Source: Actinotalea subterranea (lineage in GTDB: Bacteria; Actinomycetota; Actinomycetes; Actinomycetales; Cellulomonadaceae). Taken from it: a stretch of DNA of 64,000 nucleotides. Made by a program: the position numbers and the translations under genes. This document shows positions 27,280 through 35,651 of the stretch, piece after piece (positions within the stretch are counted from its first letter, which is position 1; every line of letters begins with the position of its first letter). The DNA is taken from contig NZ_VTTP01000001.1 in NCBI RefSeq assembly GCF_008364845.1, positions 148,827-212,826 of the forward strand, written 5' to 3'. A model generated the notes under the pieces. That model ran no database searches. It was not told the DNA's origin and was given only the letters and a program-made list of their open reading frames with translations.

Positions 27280-28096
27280 ACGCCTGCTCACCCCGCGCTC
27301 GATCGCGCTGCACGCCGTCGTCGTGCTCGGCGCCCTCGTCATGCTCTTCCCGTTCGTCTGGGCCGTCGTCACGTCGATCAGCCCCGGCAGCGGCCTCTCG
27401 GCCACCCCGCAGCTCTTCCCGGACGACCCGTCGATCGCCGCCTACCAGCAGCTCTTCGCCGACCTGCCGTTCGGGCGCGTGGTGCTCAACTCGCTCGGCC
27501 TCGCGGTCGCCGCGACGGTCGCTCAGGTCGTGACCAGCGCGATGGCCGCGTACGGGTTCAGCCGCCTGCCCTTCCGGGGCTCCGGGGCAGTCTTCGCGCT
27601 CTACCTCGTGACGATGATGATCCCGTTCCAGGTGCTCATCGTCCCCCTGTTCGTCGAGATGAAGGCGCTGGGTCTCATCGACACCTACCTCGGCGCACTG
27701 CTCCCGTCGGTCGCCTCGGGCTTCGGGGTCTTCCTGCTGCGCCAGGCCGTGAACCAGGTGCCGCGTGAGCTCGACGAGGCCGCGACCATCGACGGCGCCG
27801 GGCACCTGCGCATCTTCACGCAGGTGGTCCTGCCGAACATCCGTCCCGCGGTCGCGACGCTCGTCGTCTTCGGCTTCATGTCGAGCTGGAACGCGTTCCT
27901 CTGGCCGCTGATCATCCTGCGCTCCCCCGAGCTCCACACCCTTCCCGTGGCGCTCCAGACCCTGCAGGGCCAGTACACGACCCAGTGGGACGTCGTCATG
28001 GCCGGGTCGGTCGTCTCGATCCTGCCGATGCTCGCGCTCTACGTCTTCGCCCAGAAGTACGTCGTCCAGGGCGTCGCGTCCTCGGGCCTGAAGTAG
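27272..28096 (+). CDS. Sugar ABC transporter permease (MalG type)
   Basis: A 274-aa CUT1 permease, the second membrane partner. It has six hydrophobic helices and the EAA loop RELDEAATIDGAGHLRIFTQVVLPNIRP. The start MRERLL overlaps the previous gene by 8 nt, implying coupled translation and equal stoichiometry. The hydrophobic C-terminal helix LPMLALYVFAQKYVVQGV is the family's usual ending. The binding-protein gene follows after 86 nt with its own strong Shine-Dalgarno. Confidence 0.93.
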   Translation: MRERLLTPRSIALHAVVVLGALVMLFPFVWAVVTSISPGSGLSATPQLFPDDPSIAAYQQLFADLPFGRVVLNSLGLAVAATVAQVVTSAMAAYGFSRLPFRGSGAVFALYLVTMMIPFQVLIVPLFVEMKALGLIDTYLGALLPSVASGFGVFLLRQAVNQVPRELDEAATIDGAGHLRIFTQVVLPNIRPAVATLVVFGFMSSWNAFLWPLIILRSPELHTLPVALQTLQGQYTTQWDVVMAGSVVSILPMLALYVFAQKYVVQGVASSGLK

Positions 28097-28182
28097 CCGG
28101 ACGACGCCGCGCCGTCCGTTCCTCGCTCCCCACTGCCCTTACGGCACCCGCTCCCCCACACCGATCGAAGGAGATCACCGCA

Positions 28183-29433
28183 ATGAACAGCAGGTCACCC
28201 ATCATGGTGCTCGCCGCCTCCGCGGCCGTGCTCGCTCTCGCGTCCTGCTCGTCGGGCGGGACGGGAGACGACGCCGGTGGGTCCCAGGACGTCACGCTCA
28301 CGTACACGAACTTCATCTCCAACAACGGCAACGAGGAGAATCTCGACGCGATCGTCGCCGCGTTCGAGGACGAGAACCCCGGCGTCACGGTCGACGTGAC
28401 GACGATGGCCTACGCGGACTACTTCACCGCGCTCCAGACCGACCTCGCGGCCGGGACCGTCTCGGACGTGTTCGACATCGAGTACGGGCAGTACGGCGCC
28501 TACCAGGCGAACGGCGTCCTGGCCGAGGTCACGCTCGACGACCCCGCGGCGTTCGACCCGACCCTCCTCGAGACGTACCAGACCGGCGGCACGCAGTACG
28601 CGATCCCCACGTCGTTCTCGAACGTCGTGCTCTTCTACAACACGACCCTGTTCGACGCCGCCGGCGTCGAGTACCCGACCGCCGACTGGACGTGGGCGCA
28701 GGAGAAGACGGCCGCCGAGGCCCTCACCGACCAGGCCGCCGGCGTCTTCGGCGACTACCAGCCCATCAGCTACTACGAGTTCTACAAGGCGCTCGAGCAG
28801 AACGGTGAGTCGTTCCTGGGCGACGACGGCAAGGCCGCGTTCGACACGCCCGGGGGCATCGAGGCCATCGAGTGGCTCGCCGGGAAGTCCGGCACCGTGA
28901 TGCCGACGCCCGAGCAGGGAGCGGGTACCCCGGACTTCGACTCCGGCCTCTTCGCCGACGGCAAGCTCGCGATGTTCCACAGCGGCATCTGGATGTTCGG
29001 CACCTTCGCCGACATGACCGACGAGTGGGACATCGTCGTCGAGCCCGGCAACACGCAGCAGGCGTCGGCGATGTTCTCCAACGCCGTCGCCGTCTCGGCG
29101 ACCTCGGAGCACCCGGCGGAGGCGACGGCGTTCGCCGAGTTCCTCGCGGGCTCGGACGTCACTGCGCAGCTGCGGCTCGAGTCCGGGTGGGAGCTGCCCC
29201 CGACGTCGGACGAGACGGTCGTCGCGGACTACCTCGCGCTCGGCGCCCCGGCGAACCGGCAGGCCGTCTTCGACTCGCTCGAGAACGTCGCCCTCACTCC
29301 TGACCTGGGCGAGCGCGCGGCCGAGGTCCAGGACGTCGTCGACGCGCTGCTCACCGAGGTGGCTGCGGGGCGCGTGAGCGCCGCCGACGCCGCCGCCCAG
29401 ATGGCCGAGCAGGTCGACGCGATCCTCGGCTGA
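28183..29433 (+). CDS. Sugar ABC transporter substrate-binding lipoprotein
   Basis: A 416-aa extracellular solute-binding protein (family 1). The lipobox LASC places the lipidated cysteine at C22 after a short hydrophobic signal. The mature part begins VTLTYTNFISNNGNEENLDAIVAAFEDENPGV, with the typical hinge region PTSFSNVVLFYNTTLFDAAGV. GAAGGAGA precedes the ATG by eight bases. A hairpin after the stop may keep binding-protein mRNA abundant. Substrate inferred from the downstream GH15 and GH31 as an alpha-glucoside. Confidence 0.93.
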   Translation: MNSRSPIMVLAASAAVLALASCSSGGTGDDAGGSQDVTLTYTNFISNNGNEENLDAIVAAFEDENPGVTVDVTTMAYADYFTALQTDLAAGTVSDVFDIEYGQYGAYQANGVLAEVTLDDPAAFDPTLLETYQTGGTQYAIPTSFSNVVLFYNTTLFDAAGVEYPTADWTWAQEKTAAEALTDQAAGVFGDYQPISYYEFYKALEQNGESFLGDDGKAAFDTPGGIEAIEWLAGKSGTVMPTPEQGAGTPDFDSGLFADGKLAMFHSGIWMFGTFADMTDEWDIVVEPGNTQQASAMFSNAVAVSATSEHPAEATAFAEFLAGSDVTAQLRLESGWELPPTSDETVVADYLALGAPANRQAVFDSLENVALTPDLGERAAEVQDVVDALLTEVAAGRVSAADAAAQMAEQVDAILG

Positions 29434-29442
29434 CCGCTCGTC

Positions 29443-29480
29443 GGCAGGGTGCCCGCCCGTCGGCGGACGGGCACCCTGCC
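29443..29480 (+). terminator. Hairpin between binding protein and GH15 genes
   Basis: A 13-bp perfect stem (29443-29455 with 29468-29480) and a 12-base loop. It may act as a partial terminator or as a 3' mRNA stabiliser inside the operon. Confidence 0.6.
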
Positions 29481-29528
29481 GGCCGCACCGGACCGACCCG
29501 CGCCACGCCCTCCCAGGAGCCCCGCACC

Positions 29529-30692
29529 ATGCCGCACACCACCGCCGAGACCCCCGTGACCGCACGTCTCGTGGCCCTCGCCCGACGCAGCCACGAGGTC
29601 ATCGCCACGCACCAGGCGCCGTCGGGCGCCTACCCGGCCTCCCCCACCTTCTCCGCGTACCGCGGCTACGCCTGGTACCGGGACGGCGCGTTCACCGCCG
29701 AGGGGATGTCCCGCTACGGCGACGTGACGTCGGCCGGCGCGTTCCACGACTGGGCTGCGAGCATCCTGATGGCGCGTGCGGATGCCGTGCGTGGCCTCGT
29801 CGACCGGCAGAGCCGCGGCGACGAGCCCGGCAACGAGGAGATGCTGCCCACGCGCTTCACGCTCGACGGCGCGGACGGCAACGACCCGTGGTGGGACTTC
29901 CAGACGGACGGCTACGGCACCTGGCTGTGGTCCGTGGTGACCCACGCCGAACGGCACGGCCTCGACCTCGCGCGCTGGGCCGGAGGCCTCGCCGTCGCGA
30001 CGGACTACCTCGTCGCCTTCTGGGACCGTCCCTGCTACGACTGGTGGGAGGAGCACGTCGCCCACCGCCACGGCTCGACGTTCGGCGCCAACTTCGCCGG
30101 GCTGACGGCGATCGCCCGGTCCGGCGCGCTCGACGAGGGGAGGGCCGAGGCGGCCGCAGCCGCGGCCGCGGCGATCCGAGCCACGATGCTCGCCGAGTGC
30201 GTGGCCGGCGGCGACGAGCCACCGACGGCCTCGCTCCCGCACCTGACCAAGTGGGCGGGCTCGAGCGCGGTCGACGGCTCACTGGCCGCCTGCGTCGTCC
30301 CGTACGGCATCACCGCGCCGGGGTCACCGCTCGCGACCGGGACCCTCGACGCCATCCGCACCGACCTCGCGACCCCGGGCGTCCACCGCTTCGCGGCCGA
30401 CGTGTTCTACGGCGGTGGCCAGTGGCTGCTGCTGACGTGCCTGCTCGGCTGGAACGAGGCTGCGACGGGGGACGTCGCCTCCGCCCGTGCACGACTCGAA
30501 TGGGTGGCCGCGCACGCGACGCCCGAGGGCGACCTCCCCGAGCAGGTGCCCGACCACCTGCTGCACCCGGCCTCCCGGGCCGAGTGGATCGAGCGTTGGG
30601 GACCCGTCGCCACGCCGCTGCTGTGGTCGCACGGCATGTACCTGATCCTCGCCGACGAACTCGGCCTGCTTCCCCCCGTGGAGAACCGATGA
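29529..30692 (+). CDS. Glycoside hydrolase family 15-like (glucoamylase/glucodextranase catalytic domain)
   Basis: A 387-aa (alpha/alpha)6-barrel hydrolase. GH15-like signatures: YAWYRDGAFTAEGMSRYG (W49-D52), WWDFQTDGYGTWLW, and LPEQVPDHLLHPASRAEWIERWGP with a glutamate in the catalytic-base region, then PLLWSHGMYL. It has no signal peptide, so it acts in the cytoplasm on imported oligosaccharide. It is much shorter than starch-degrading GH15 enzymes, lacking the N-terminal beta domain. AGGAG precedes the ATG. It overlaps the GH31 gene by ATGA. Confidence 0.82.
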   Translation: MPHTTAETPVTARLVALARRSHEVIATHQAPSGAYPASPTFSAYRGYAWYRDGAFTAEGMSRYGDVTSAGAFHDWAASILMARADAVRGLVDRQSRGDEPGNEEMLPTRFTLDGADGNDPWWDFQTDGYGTWLWSVVTHAERHGLDLARWAGGLAVATDYLVAFWDRPCYDWWEEHVAHRHGSTFGANFAGLTAIARSGALDEGRAEAAAAAAAAIRATMLAECVAGGDEPPTASLPHLTKWAGSSAVDGSLAACVVPYGITAPGSPLATGTLDAIRTDLATPGVHRFAADVFYGGGQWLLLTCLLGWNEAATGDVASARARLEWVAAHATPEGDLPEQVPDHLLHPASRAEWIERWGPVATPLLWSHGMYLILADELGLLPPVENR

Positions 30693-32974
30693 CCCTGCGC
30701 CACCGCCCCGCCGGCATCGAGCACCCGTACGCGGCCTCGCCCGACCAACGGACCCCTGTGCTGCCCCTCGTCGGAGAGCCGATCCACCTCGGCGTCGAGG
30801 CCCACGAGGTCCGCGACGTGTGCCTGACCTGGGAGGTCACCGGCGCCGACGGCATACCGCGTGCGACCACCCTGCCCGCCCACGCCCTCGCGACCGACAC
30901 CGCCGACGCCGCAGCCCTCGCGGGCGGGGAGGGGCATCTCGCGGAAGCTCAGGCAGCGCAGCTCGCCAGCTCCGGTGCCTACGGGGTCGACGTCCCTGGC
31001 CTCGCCGACGACGAGCGAGCCCGGTACCGCTTCACCGGGACCGCCACCGACGGGACACCCGTCGAGACGCCCTGGTTCGAGGTCGCCCCGGCTTCCTGGC
31101 GCCCGGAGGGCGGGTCGCTCACCGTCGACGGCATCCCCGTCGACGGGCACCCGCGCGTCGTGCCGGGCTCGGTGACCTGGCTCGCGAGCGCCGACGGGCT
31201 GCACCGCGTACGGTTCTCGCTCCGCATCGCACCGGATGCGCACGTGGTGGGCTTCGGCGAACGCTACGACGCCGTGGACCAGCGTGGCCGGGTCCTCGAC
31301 GCCGTGGTGTTCGAGCAGTACAAGTCGCAGGGCAGGTTCGGGCGCACCTACCTCCCCATGCCGTTCGCGCACGTCCTGCCCGGGCCCTCGGGGGGCGAGC
31401 CGTGGGGGTTCCACGTGCGGACGTCCCGTCGCTCCTGGTACGACGTCGGCGCGACCGACCAGAGTGAGCTGCGGGTCGAGGTCGCCCTCGGCGGGACGCA
31501 CGACGAGGCGCTCGACGTGGGCCTGTACACGGGCGCCCCGCACGAGGTCCTCGATGCCTTCCTCACCGAGGTGGGCCGCCCCGAGGAGCTGCCGGCGTGG
31601 GTCCTGCGGCTGTGGGCGTCTGGCAACGAGTGGAACACCCAGGCCCTGGTCACCGAGCGCATGGCGACGCACGCCGAGCTGGGCATCCCCGTGGGCGCCG
31701 TCGTCATCGAGGCGTGGAGCGACGAGGAAGGGATCATGATCTGGCGGGACGCGGCCTACGAGCCGCGCCCCGACGGGTCGCCGTTCCGCGCGGACGACTT
31801 CACGTGGGGCGACGCGTGGCCCGACCCGAAGGCGATGGTCGACGCGCTCCACGCCCGCGGCATCAAGGTGATCCTCTGGCAGATCCCCCTGCTCAAGACA
31901 CGCCACGACCTGCCGCCGCAGACGCCCGACGACGCCCAGGTGCTCCTCGAGGGCACCGCCATGGTCGAGGGCGGGCACTGCGTGACCGAGGCCGACGGGA
32001 CGCCGTACCGCAACCGCGGCTGGTGGTTCCCGCAGTCGCTCATGCCCGACCTCTCCGTGCAGCGCACCCGCGACTGGTGGACGGCGAAGCGCCGGTACCT
32101 CGTCGAAGACCTCGGCGTCGACGGCTTCAAGACCGACGGCGGCGAGCACGCCTGGGGGGCCGACCTGCGCTACGCCGACGGCCGGCGCGGCGACGAGGGC
32201 AACAACCTCTACCCGGTGCACTACGCACGGGCGTTCGGCGACCTGCTGCGCTCGGCCGGCAAGGCGCCTGTGACGTTCTCGCGGTCCGGGTTCACCGGCT
32301 CCCAGGCGCACGGCCTGTTCTGGGCGGGCGACGAGGACTCCACGTGGGAGGCGTTCCGCTGGACCCTCAACGCGGGCATCACCGCGGCGTCCTGCGGCAT
32401 CGTCTACTGGGGCTGGGACCTGGGTGGGTTCTCCGGCCCGGTACCCGACCCCGAGCTGTACGTGCGATCCGCCGCCGCGGCCACGTTCATGCCCGTCATG
32501 CAGTACCACTCGGAGTTCAACCACCACCGGCCGCCGCTGCGCGACCGCACACCGTGGAACGTCGCCGACCTGACGGGTGACACGGCAGTGGTGGGTGAGT
32601 TCAAGCGCCTCGCACACCTGCGCGAACGCCTCGTGCCCTACCTCGCCGAGCAGGCCGCCGGCACCATCGCCTCGTCACGCCCCCTCATGCGCGGCCTCTT
32701 CTTCGACTGGCCCGACGACGCCGCGGTGTGGGACTGGCCCGCCGAGTACCTGCTGGGCGACGACCTCCTGGTGCACCCCGTCACCGAGCCCGGCGCGACG
32801 ACGTGGCGCACCTATCTCCCGGCCGGCACATGGACCGACCTGTGGTCGGGCGAGGTGCACGACGGCGGCCGCGTGGTCGAGCGCGACGTGCCACGCGACG
32901 TCGTTCCCGTGTACGTCCGGACGAGCGACGACGGCGCGACGGCGTCGGCCCTCCGGGCGGACCTGGGCCTCTAG
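30689..32974 (+). CDS. Glycoside hydrolase family 31 (alpha-glucosidase-like)
   Basis: A 761-aa GH31 enzyme. An N-terminal beta-sandwich (to about residue 300) includes HVVGFGERYDAVDQRGR. The barrel has VGAVVIEAWSDEEG, the nucleophile motif DGFKTDGGE and the acid/base region WAGDEDSTW. A beta domain with LMRGLFFDWPDD and YLLGDDLLVHPV follows. No signal peptide, so it is intracellular. The nucleophile context KTDGGE differs from the KTDFGE of YicI-type alpha-xylosidases, so I call it only alpha-glucosidase-like. Last gene of the ROK-ABC operon; convergent with PAP2 at 7 nt. Confidence 0.9.
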   Translation: MTLRHRPAGIEHPYAASPDQRTPVLPLVGEPIHLGVEAHEVRDVCLTWEVTGADGIPRATTLPAHALATDTADAAALAGGEGHLAEAQAAQLASSGAYGVDVPGLADDERARYRFTGTATDGTPVETPWFEVAPASWRPEGGSLTVDGIPVDGHPRVVPGSVTWLASADGLHRVRFSLRIAPDAHVVGFGERYDAVDQRGRVLDAVVFEQYKSQGRFGRTYLPMPFAHVLPGPSGGEPWGFHVRTSRRSWYDVGATDQSELRVEVALGGTHDEALDVGLYTGAPHEVLDAFLTEVGRPEELPAWVLRLWASGNEWNTQALVTERMATHAELGIPVGAVVIEAWSDEEGIMIWRDAAYEPRPDGSPFRADDFTWGDAWPDPKAMVDALHARGIKVILWQIPLLKTRHDLPPQTPDDAQVLLEGTAMVEGGHCVTEADGTPYRNRGWWFPQSLMPDLSVQRTRDWWTAKRRYLVEDLGVDGFKTDGGEHAWGADLRYADGRRGDEGNNLYPVHYARAFGDLLRSAGKAPVTFSRSGFTGSQAHGLFWAGDEDSTWEAFRWTLNAGITAASCGIVYWGWDLGGFSGPVPDPELYVRSAAAATFMPVMQYHSEFNHHRPPLRDRTPWNVADLTGDTAVVGEFKRLAHLRERLVPYLAEQAAGTIASSRPLMRGLFFDWPDDAAVWDWPAEYLLGDDLLVHPVTEPGATTWRTYLPAGTWTDLWSGEVHDGGRVVERDVPRDVVPVYVRTSDDGATASALRADLGL

Positions 32975-32981
32975 GCGCGAC

Positions 32982-33800
32982 TCACGTCCGCGCGGGCTCG
33001 TCGTCGTCGCCCACCTGGGCGGCGGTGACCCGCGCCGCCCGGACGGCCCGTCGTCGGTCGACCACGACGACCCCACCCAGGACCGCGAGCGCGAGCGTGA
33101 CCGACGCGGCGACGTCGGTCACGAAGTGGTAGCCGAGGTAGAGGCGGCTGAGCGCGACGACCACGATCCCGAGCACGACGGCGAGGACCCACAGGACGAG
33201 CGACCGGACACTCGGGCGCCGGATCCACGCGAGGTAGCCGATGACGAGCAGGAGCGTCGCGGTGGCGATGGTGTGACCCGAGGGGAACGAGTACGTGGAC
33301 TCGACGCCCGCGACGGCCTGGCTGTCCACGGGCGGCCGGGGCCGCGCGACCAGGTTCTTGATGGTCAGCGAGACCACTGTCGAGGCGATCATCGAGCCCG
33401 CGAGCAGCGATGCCTGCCACCACTGGCGTCCCCACAGCCCCCATGCGAGCGCCGCGGCCAGCGCGACGACGGGGAGCACCAGCGGGCCGCTCACCGTCGT
33501 GATCGCGGTCAGGACCGTGGTCAGCACGGGGCTACGGGCACCCGCGAGCCCCTCCAGCACGGGCCGGTCGAGCTCGGCGAGGTCGTCGTTCTCCTGCACC
33601 GCGTCGAGCACGCCCACGAAGCCCGCGGCACCGAGGACGACGAGCGCCAGGCCGACGCCGATCGCGACCTGCGGTCCACGGTCACGCACCTGCTCACCCA
33701 GCCACGCACGGCGCGACCACGCGCGTCGGGCCTCGTCGCGAGCACGATCGATCGAGCCCACGGGTGCGCCGTCGGGTGCGGGTGGCTCGTGACGTGGCAT
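32982..33800 (-). CDS. PAP2-family phosphatase (membrane)
   Basis: A 272-aa integral membrane phosphatase of the type 2 phosphatidic acid family. The three-part active site is KNLVARPRP, SFPSGHT and SRLYLGYHFVTDV. About six hydrophobic helices are visible. Substrates in the family include phosphatidate, undecaprenyl pyrophosphate and phosphatidylglycerol phosphate; sequence does not decide. ATG 33800 is preferred to a TTG three bases earlier. Confidence 0.9.
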   Translation of the reverse strand: MPRHEPPAPDGAPVGSIDRARDEARRAWSRRAWLGEQVRDRGPQVAIGVGLALVVLGAAGFVGVLDAVQENDDLAELDRPVLEGLAGARSPVLTTVLTAITTVSGPLVLPVVALAAALAWGLWGRQWWQASLLAGSMIASTVVSLTIKNLVARPRPPVDSQAVAGVESTYSFPSGHTIATATLLLVIGYLAWIRRPSVRSLVLWVLAVVLGIVVVALSRLYLGYHFVTDVAASVTLALAVLGGVVVVDRRRAVRAARVTAAQVGDDDEPART

Positions 33801-33975
33801 CAACCGAGGATCTCAGGCGCCGGCCCGGGGCGCGCGCCGACGCGTCGGGCGTGACGACCGTGGTGTCCGAAAATGTCGTGCACGGGGAGCCACCCGCCTG
33901 GGACCGTGGTCCTACCGCGGTGAAGGACCTGGCCCGTCCTGCCAACCAGTCCCTTCACGTCCCTGGAGCACCACC

Positions 33976-34272
33976 ATGCATCCCTTGACCGTCTACGAGT
34001 CGTCCGTGCGCGAACGCGCGCACCAGCTCAAGGAGCGCACCCTCGAGCACGAGGTCCAGCTCCGTCGGCGCGAGCGCGGGGCACGCGTCCCGACCTCGCG
34101 CGGCAACCGTCCGACGTCGGCAACGGCCGTCCACCGGGCGACCGCGCGGGACACAGGCGTTCCCCGGACCGCCGGGGCGGGCGCCGGTGAGCACCGGTCC
34201 GCCCCGGCGGGTGCCGGTGATCACCGGGCCGCCGACGCCGCACTGCACGACCGTCACCCCGTGGCCGCCTGA
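33976..34272 (+). CDS. Small hypothetical protein
   Basis: A 98-aa protein with an N-terminal helical, charged region (VYESSVRERAHQLKERTLEHEVQLRRRERG) and a low-complexity Ala/Arg/Gly/His tail. The start MHPLTVYE resembles short conserved actinobacterial proteins of unknown function. GGAG lies seven bases before the ATG. Its stop codon lies inside a strong hairpin. The tail composition makes the last 50 residues uncertain as a folded domain. Confidence 0.55.
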   Translation: MHPLTVYESSVRERAHQLKERTLEHEVQLRRRERGARVPTSRGNRPTSATAVHRATARDTGVPRTAGAGAGEHRSAPAGAGDHRAADAALHDRHPVAA

Positions 34273-34292
34273 CGCCAGGCAGCCACGGGGTG
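34255..34292 (+). terminator. Terminator hairpin overlapping a stop codon
   Basis: Stem of 11 plus 5 bp with a single mismatched bulge and a four-base loop. The TGA at 34270-34272 lies at the loop edge. Confidence 0.7.
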
Positions 34293-34393
34293 ACCCCGTC
34301 TGCGGGCCGCACGCCGCGATCGCGCACCGGCGCCGCCGGGTTCTGCGACCATGGCGCCATGTCCGGCCCCTCCCCCGCCGCAGGCCCCGCCTG

Positions 34394-34639
34394 GTGAGCC
34401 GGCACGGCCCGGACGACGCACTCCCGCGCGACGCACCCGCCGCGGACGTCCCGGCGCACCCCTGGCGCGACCGTGTGGTCCTCGCGGCCATCGGCGGCCT
34501 CGCGACCGGGGCCGTCACCTCGTGGGCCGGCAACCCGTGGTGGCTCGCGGCCGTCGCCGCAGCCGGAGCGGCCGTCGTCGTGCTGGTCGCGGCCTGGGTC
34601 GCGGGCACCGCACCGGCCCCTCCGCGCCGCGACGGGTGA
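34394..34639 (+). CDS. Small membrane protein, two predicted helices
   Basis: An 81-aa product with a charged N-terminal part (SRHGPDDALPRD) followed by two hydrophobic segments, VVLAAIGGLATGAVTSW and LAAVAAAGAAVVVLVAAWVAG, and a basic C terminus. No recognised family and no clear Shine-Dalgarno. It lies between the small hypothetical gene and orn on the same strand. Codon third positions are G/C-rich throughout, as in genes, but evidence is limited. Confidence 0.45.
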   Translation: MSRHGPDDALPRDAPAADVPAHPWRDRVVLAAIGGLATGAVTSWAGNPWWLAAVAAAGAAVVVLVAAWVAGTAPAPPRRDG

Positions 34640-34731
34640 CTGCCGCCGCGTCACCCACGACCCTGACTGCTGGTGCCGCCGCGGGCGCGGCACCCCGGCC
34701 CCTCGTCCCGGGCGACGTGCACGCGAGCCCG

Positions 34732-34737
34732 TACAGT
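34732..34737 (+). promoter_or_regulatory. orn: -10 box TACAGT of orn (leaderless)
   Basis: TACAGT, six bases, then GTG 34744. Confidence 0.6.
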
Positions 34738-34743
34738 GACCGC

Positions 34744-35385
34744 GTGAGCCCTGCGAGCAGCCCGAACGACCGCATCGTCTGGATCGACTGCGAGATGACC
34801 GGTCTCGACCTCGACCGCGACGTCCTCGTGGAGGTGGCCGCAGTGGTCACCGACTCCGAGCTCAACGTGCTCGGCGACGGCGCCGACGTGGTCATCACAC
34901 CACCCGTCGAGGCGCTCGAGCAGATGGACCCCTTCGTCCGGAACATGCACACCACCTCCGGCCTGCTCGAGGCGCTCCCGGGCGGCGTGAGCGTCGAGGA
35001 GGCGCAGGCCCAGGTGCTGGACTACCTGCGCACCTGGGTGCCCGACGCCGGCAAGGCGCCGCTGGCGGGCAACTCGGTCGGCACCGACAAGGCGTTCCTC
35101 GAGCGGCACATGCCCGAGCTCGTGGGCCACCTGCACTACCGCGTCATCGACGTGTCCTCCGTCAAGGAGCTCGCCCGACGCTGGTACCCCCGCATCTACT
35201 TCTCCTCCCCGGAGAAGAACGGCGGCCACCGCGCGCTCGCGGACATCCTGGAGAGCATCGACGAGCTGCGCTACTACCGCGCCGCGATGCTCGTGCCGCA
35301 GCCCGGCCCGGACTCGACGACCGCGAAGCGCATCGCCGCGGAGGTCCTCGCGAGCTCCGTCAAGCAGGGCCGCAACGCGCCGTGA
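34744..35385 (+). CDS. orn: Oligoribonuclease
   Basis: A 213-aa DEDDh exonuclease that degrades 2-5 nt RNAs and pGpG to nucleotides. The motifs are IVWIDCEMTGLD (D and E of DEDD), LAGNSVGTDKAFLERHMPEL, YRVIDVSSVKEL and HRALADILESI. Length is slightly above the 180-200 aa norm because of C-terminal residues. GTG 34744 is set by TACAGT six bases upstream. A strong hairpin follows the gene, shared with the convergent tRNA-His. Confidence 0.97.
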   Translation: MSPASSPNDRIVWIDCEMTGLDLDRDVLVEVAAVVTDSELNVLGDGADVVITPPVEALEQMDPFVRNMHTTSGLLEALPGGVSVEEAQAQVLDYLRTWVPDAGKAPLAGNSVGTDKAFLERHMPELVGHLHYRVIDVSSVKELARRWYPRIYFSSPEKNGGHRALADILESIDELRYYRAAMLVPQPGPDSTTAKRIAAEVLASSVKQGRNAP

Positions 35386-35436
35386 GCTGAGGACAGGCGC
35401 CGCGGGGCGGGACGCCCATCAGTGCGACGAGCTGAG

Positions 35437-35477
35437 ACACGAAGAGCCGCGGGCGCGATGCCCGCGGCTCTTCGTGT
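35437..35477. terminator. Bidirectional terminator between orn and tRNA-His
   Basis: An 18-bp perfect stem (35437-35454 with 35460-35477) with a five-base loop. Confidence 0.85.
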
Positions 35478-35497
35478 CGGCCGCCTCGGCGACCTCG

Positions 35498-35574
35498 TGG
35501 GGTGGCTAACGGGACTTGAACCCGCGACCCCCTGGACCACAACCAGGTGCTCTACCAACTGAGCTATAGCCACC
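35498..35574 (-). tRNA. tRNA-His (GTG)
   Basis: Acceptor GTGGCTA/TAGCCAC, with the extra G-1 (35574) opposite C73 (35501) that marks tRNA-His. The anticodon loop TTGTGGT contains GTG. The 3' CCA is encoded at 35500-35498, unlike the other tRNAs here. Confidence 0.97.
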
Positions 35575-35651
35575 ACGGCCGGTTCGGCACGCACCTCGCG
35601 GCACGGCCAAGGACCGGCGGAAAGTCTACCCGGTCTCCCGGGGTGCTCGGG

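Noticed and set aside
30689-32974. GH31 gene called alpha-xylosidase
   Set aside because: The nucleophile context KTDGGE differs from YicI-type KTDFGE and the GH15 neighbour points to glucosides.
32982-33803. TTG start for the PAP2 gene at 33803
   Set aside because: An ATG follows immediately at 33800, which is the normal choice.
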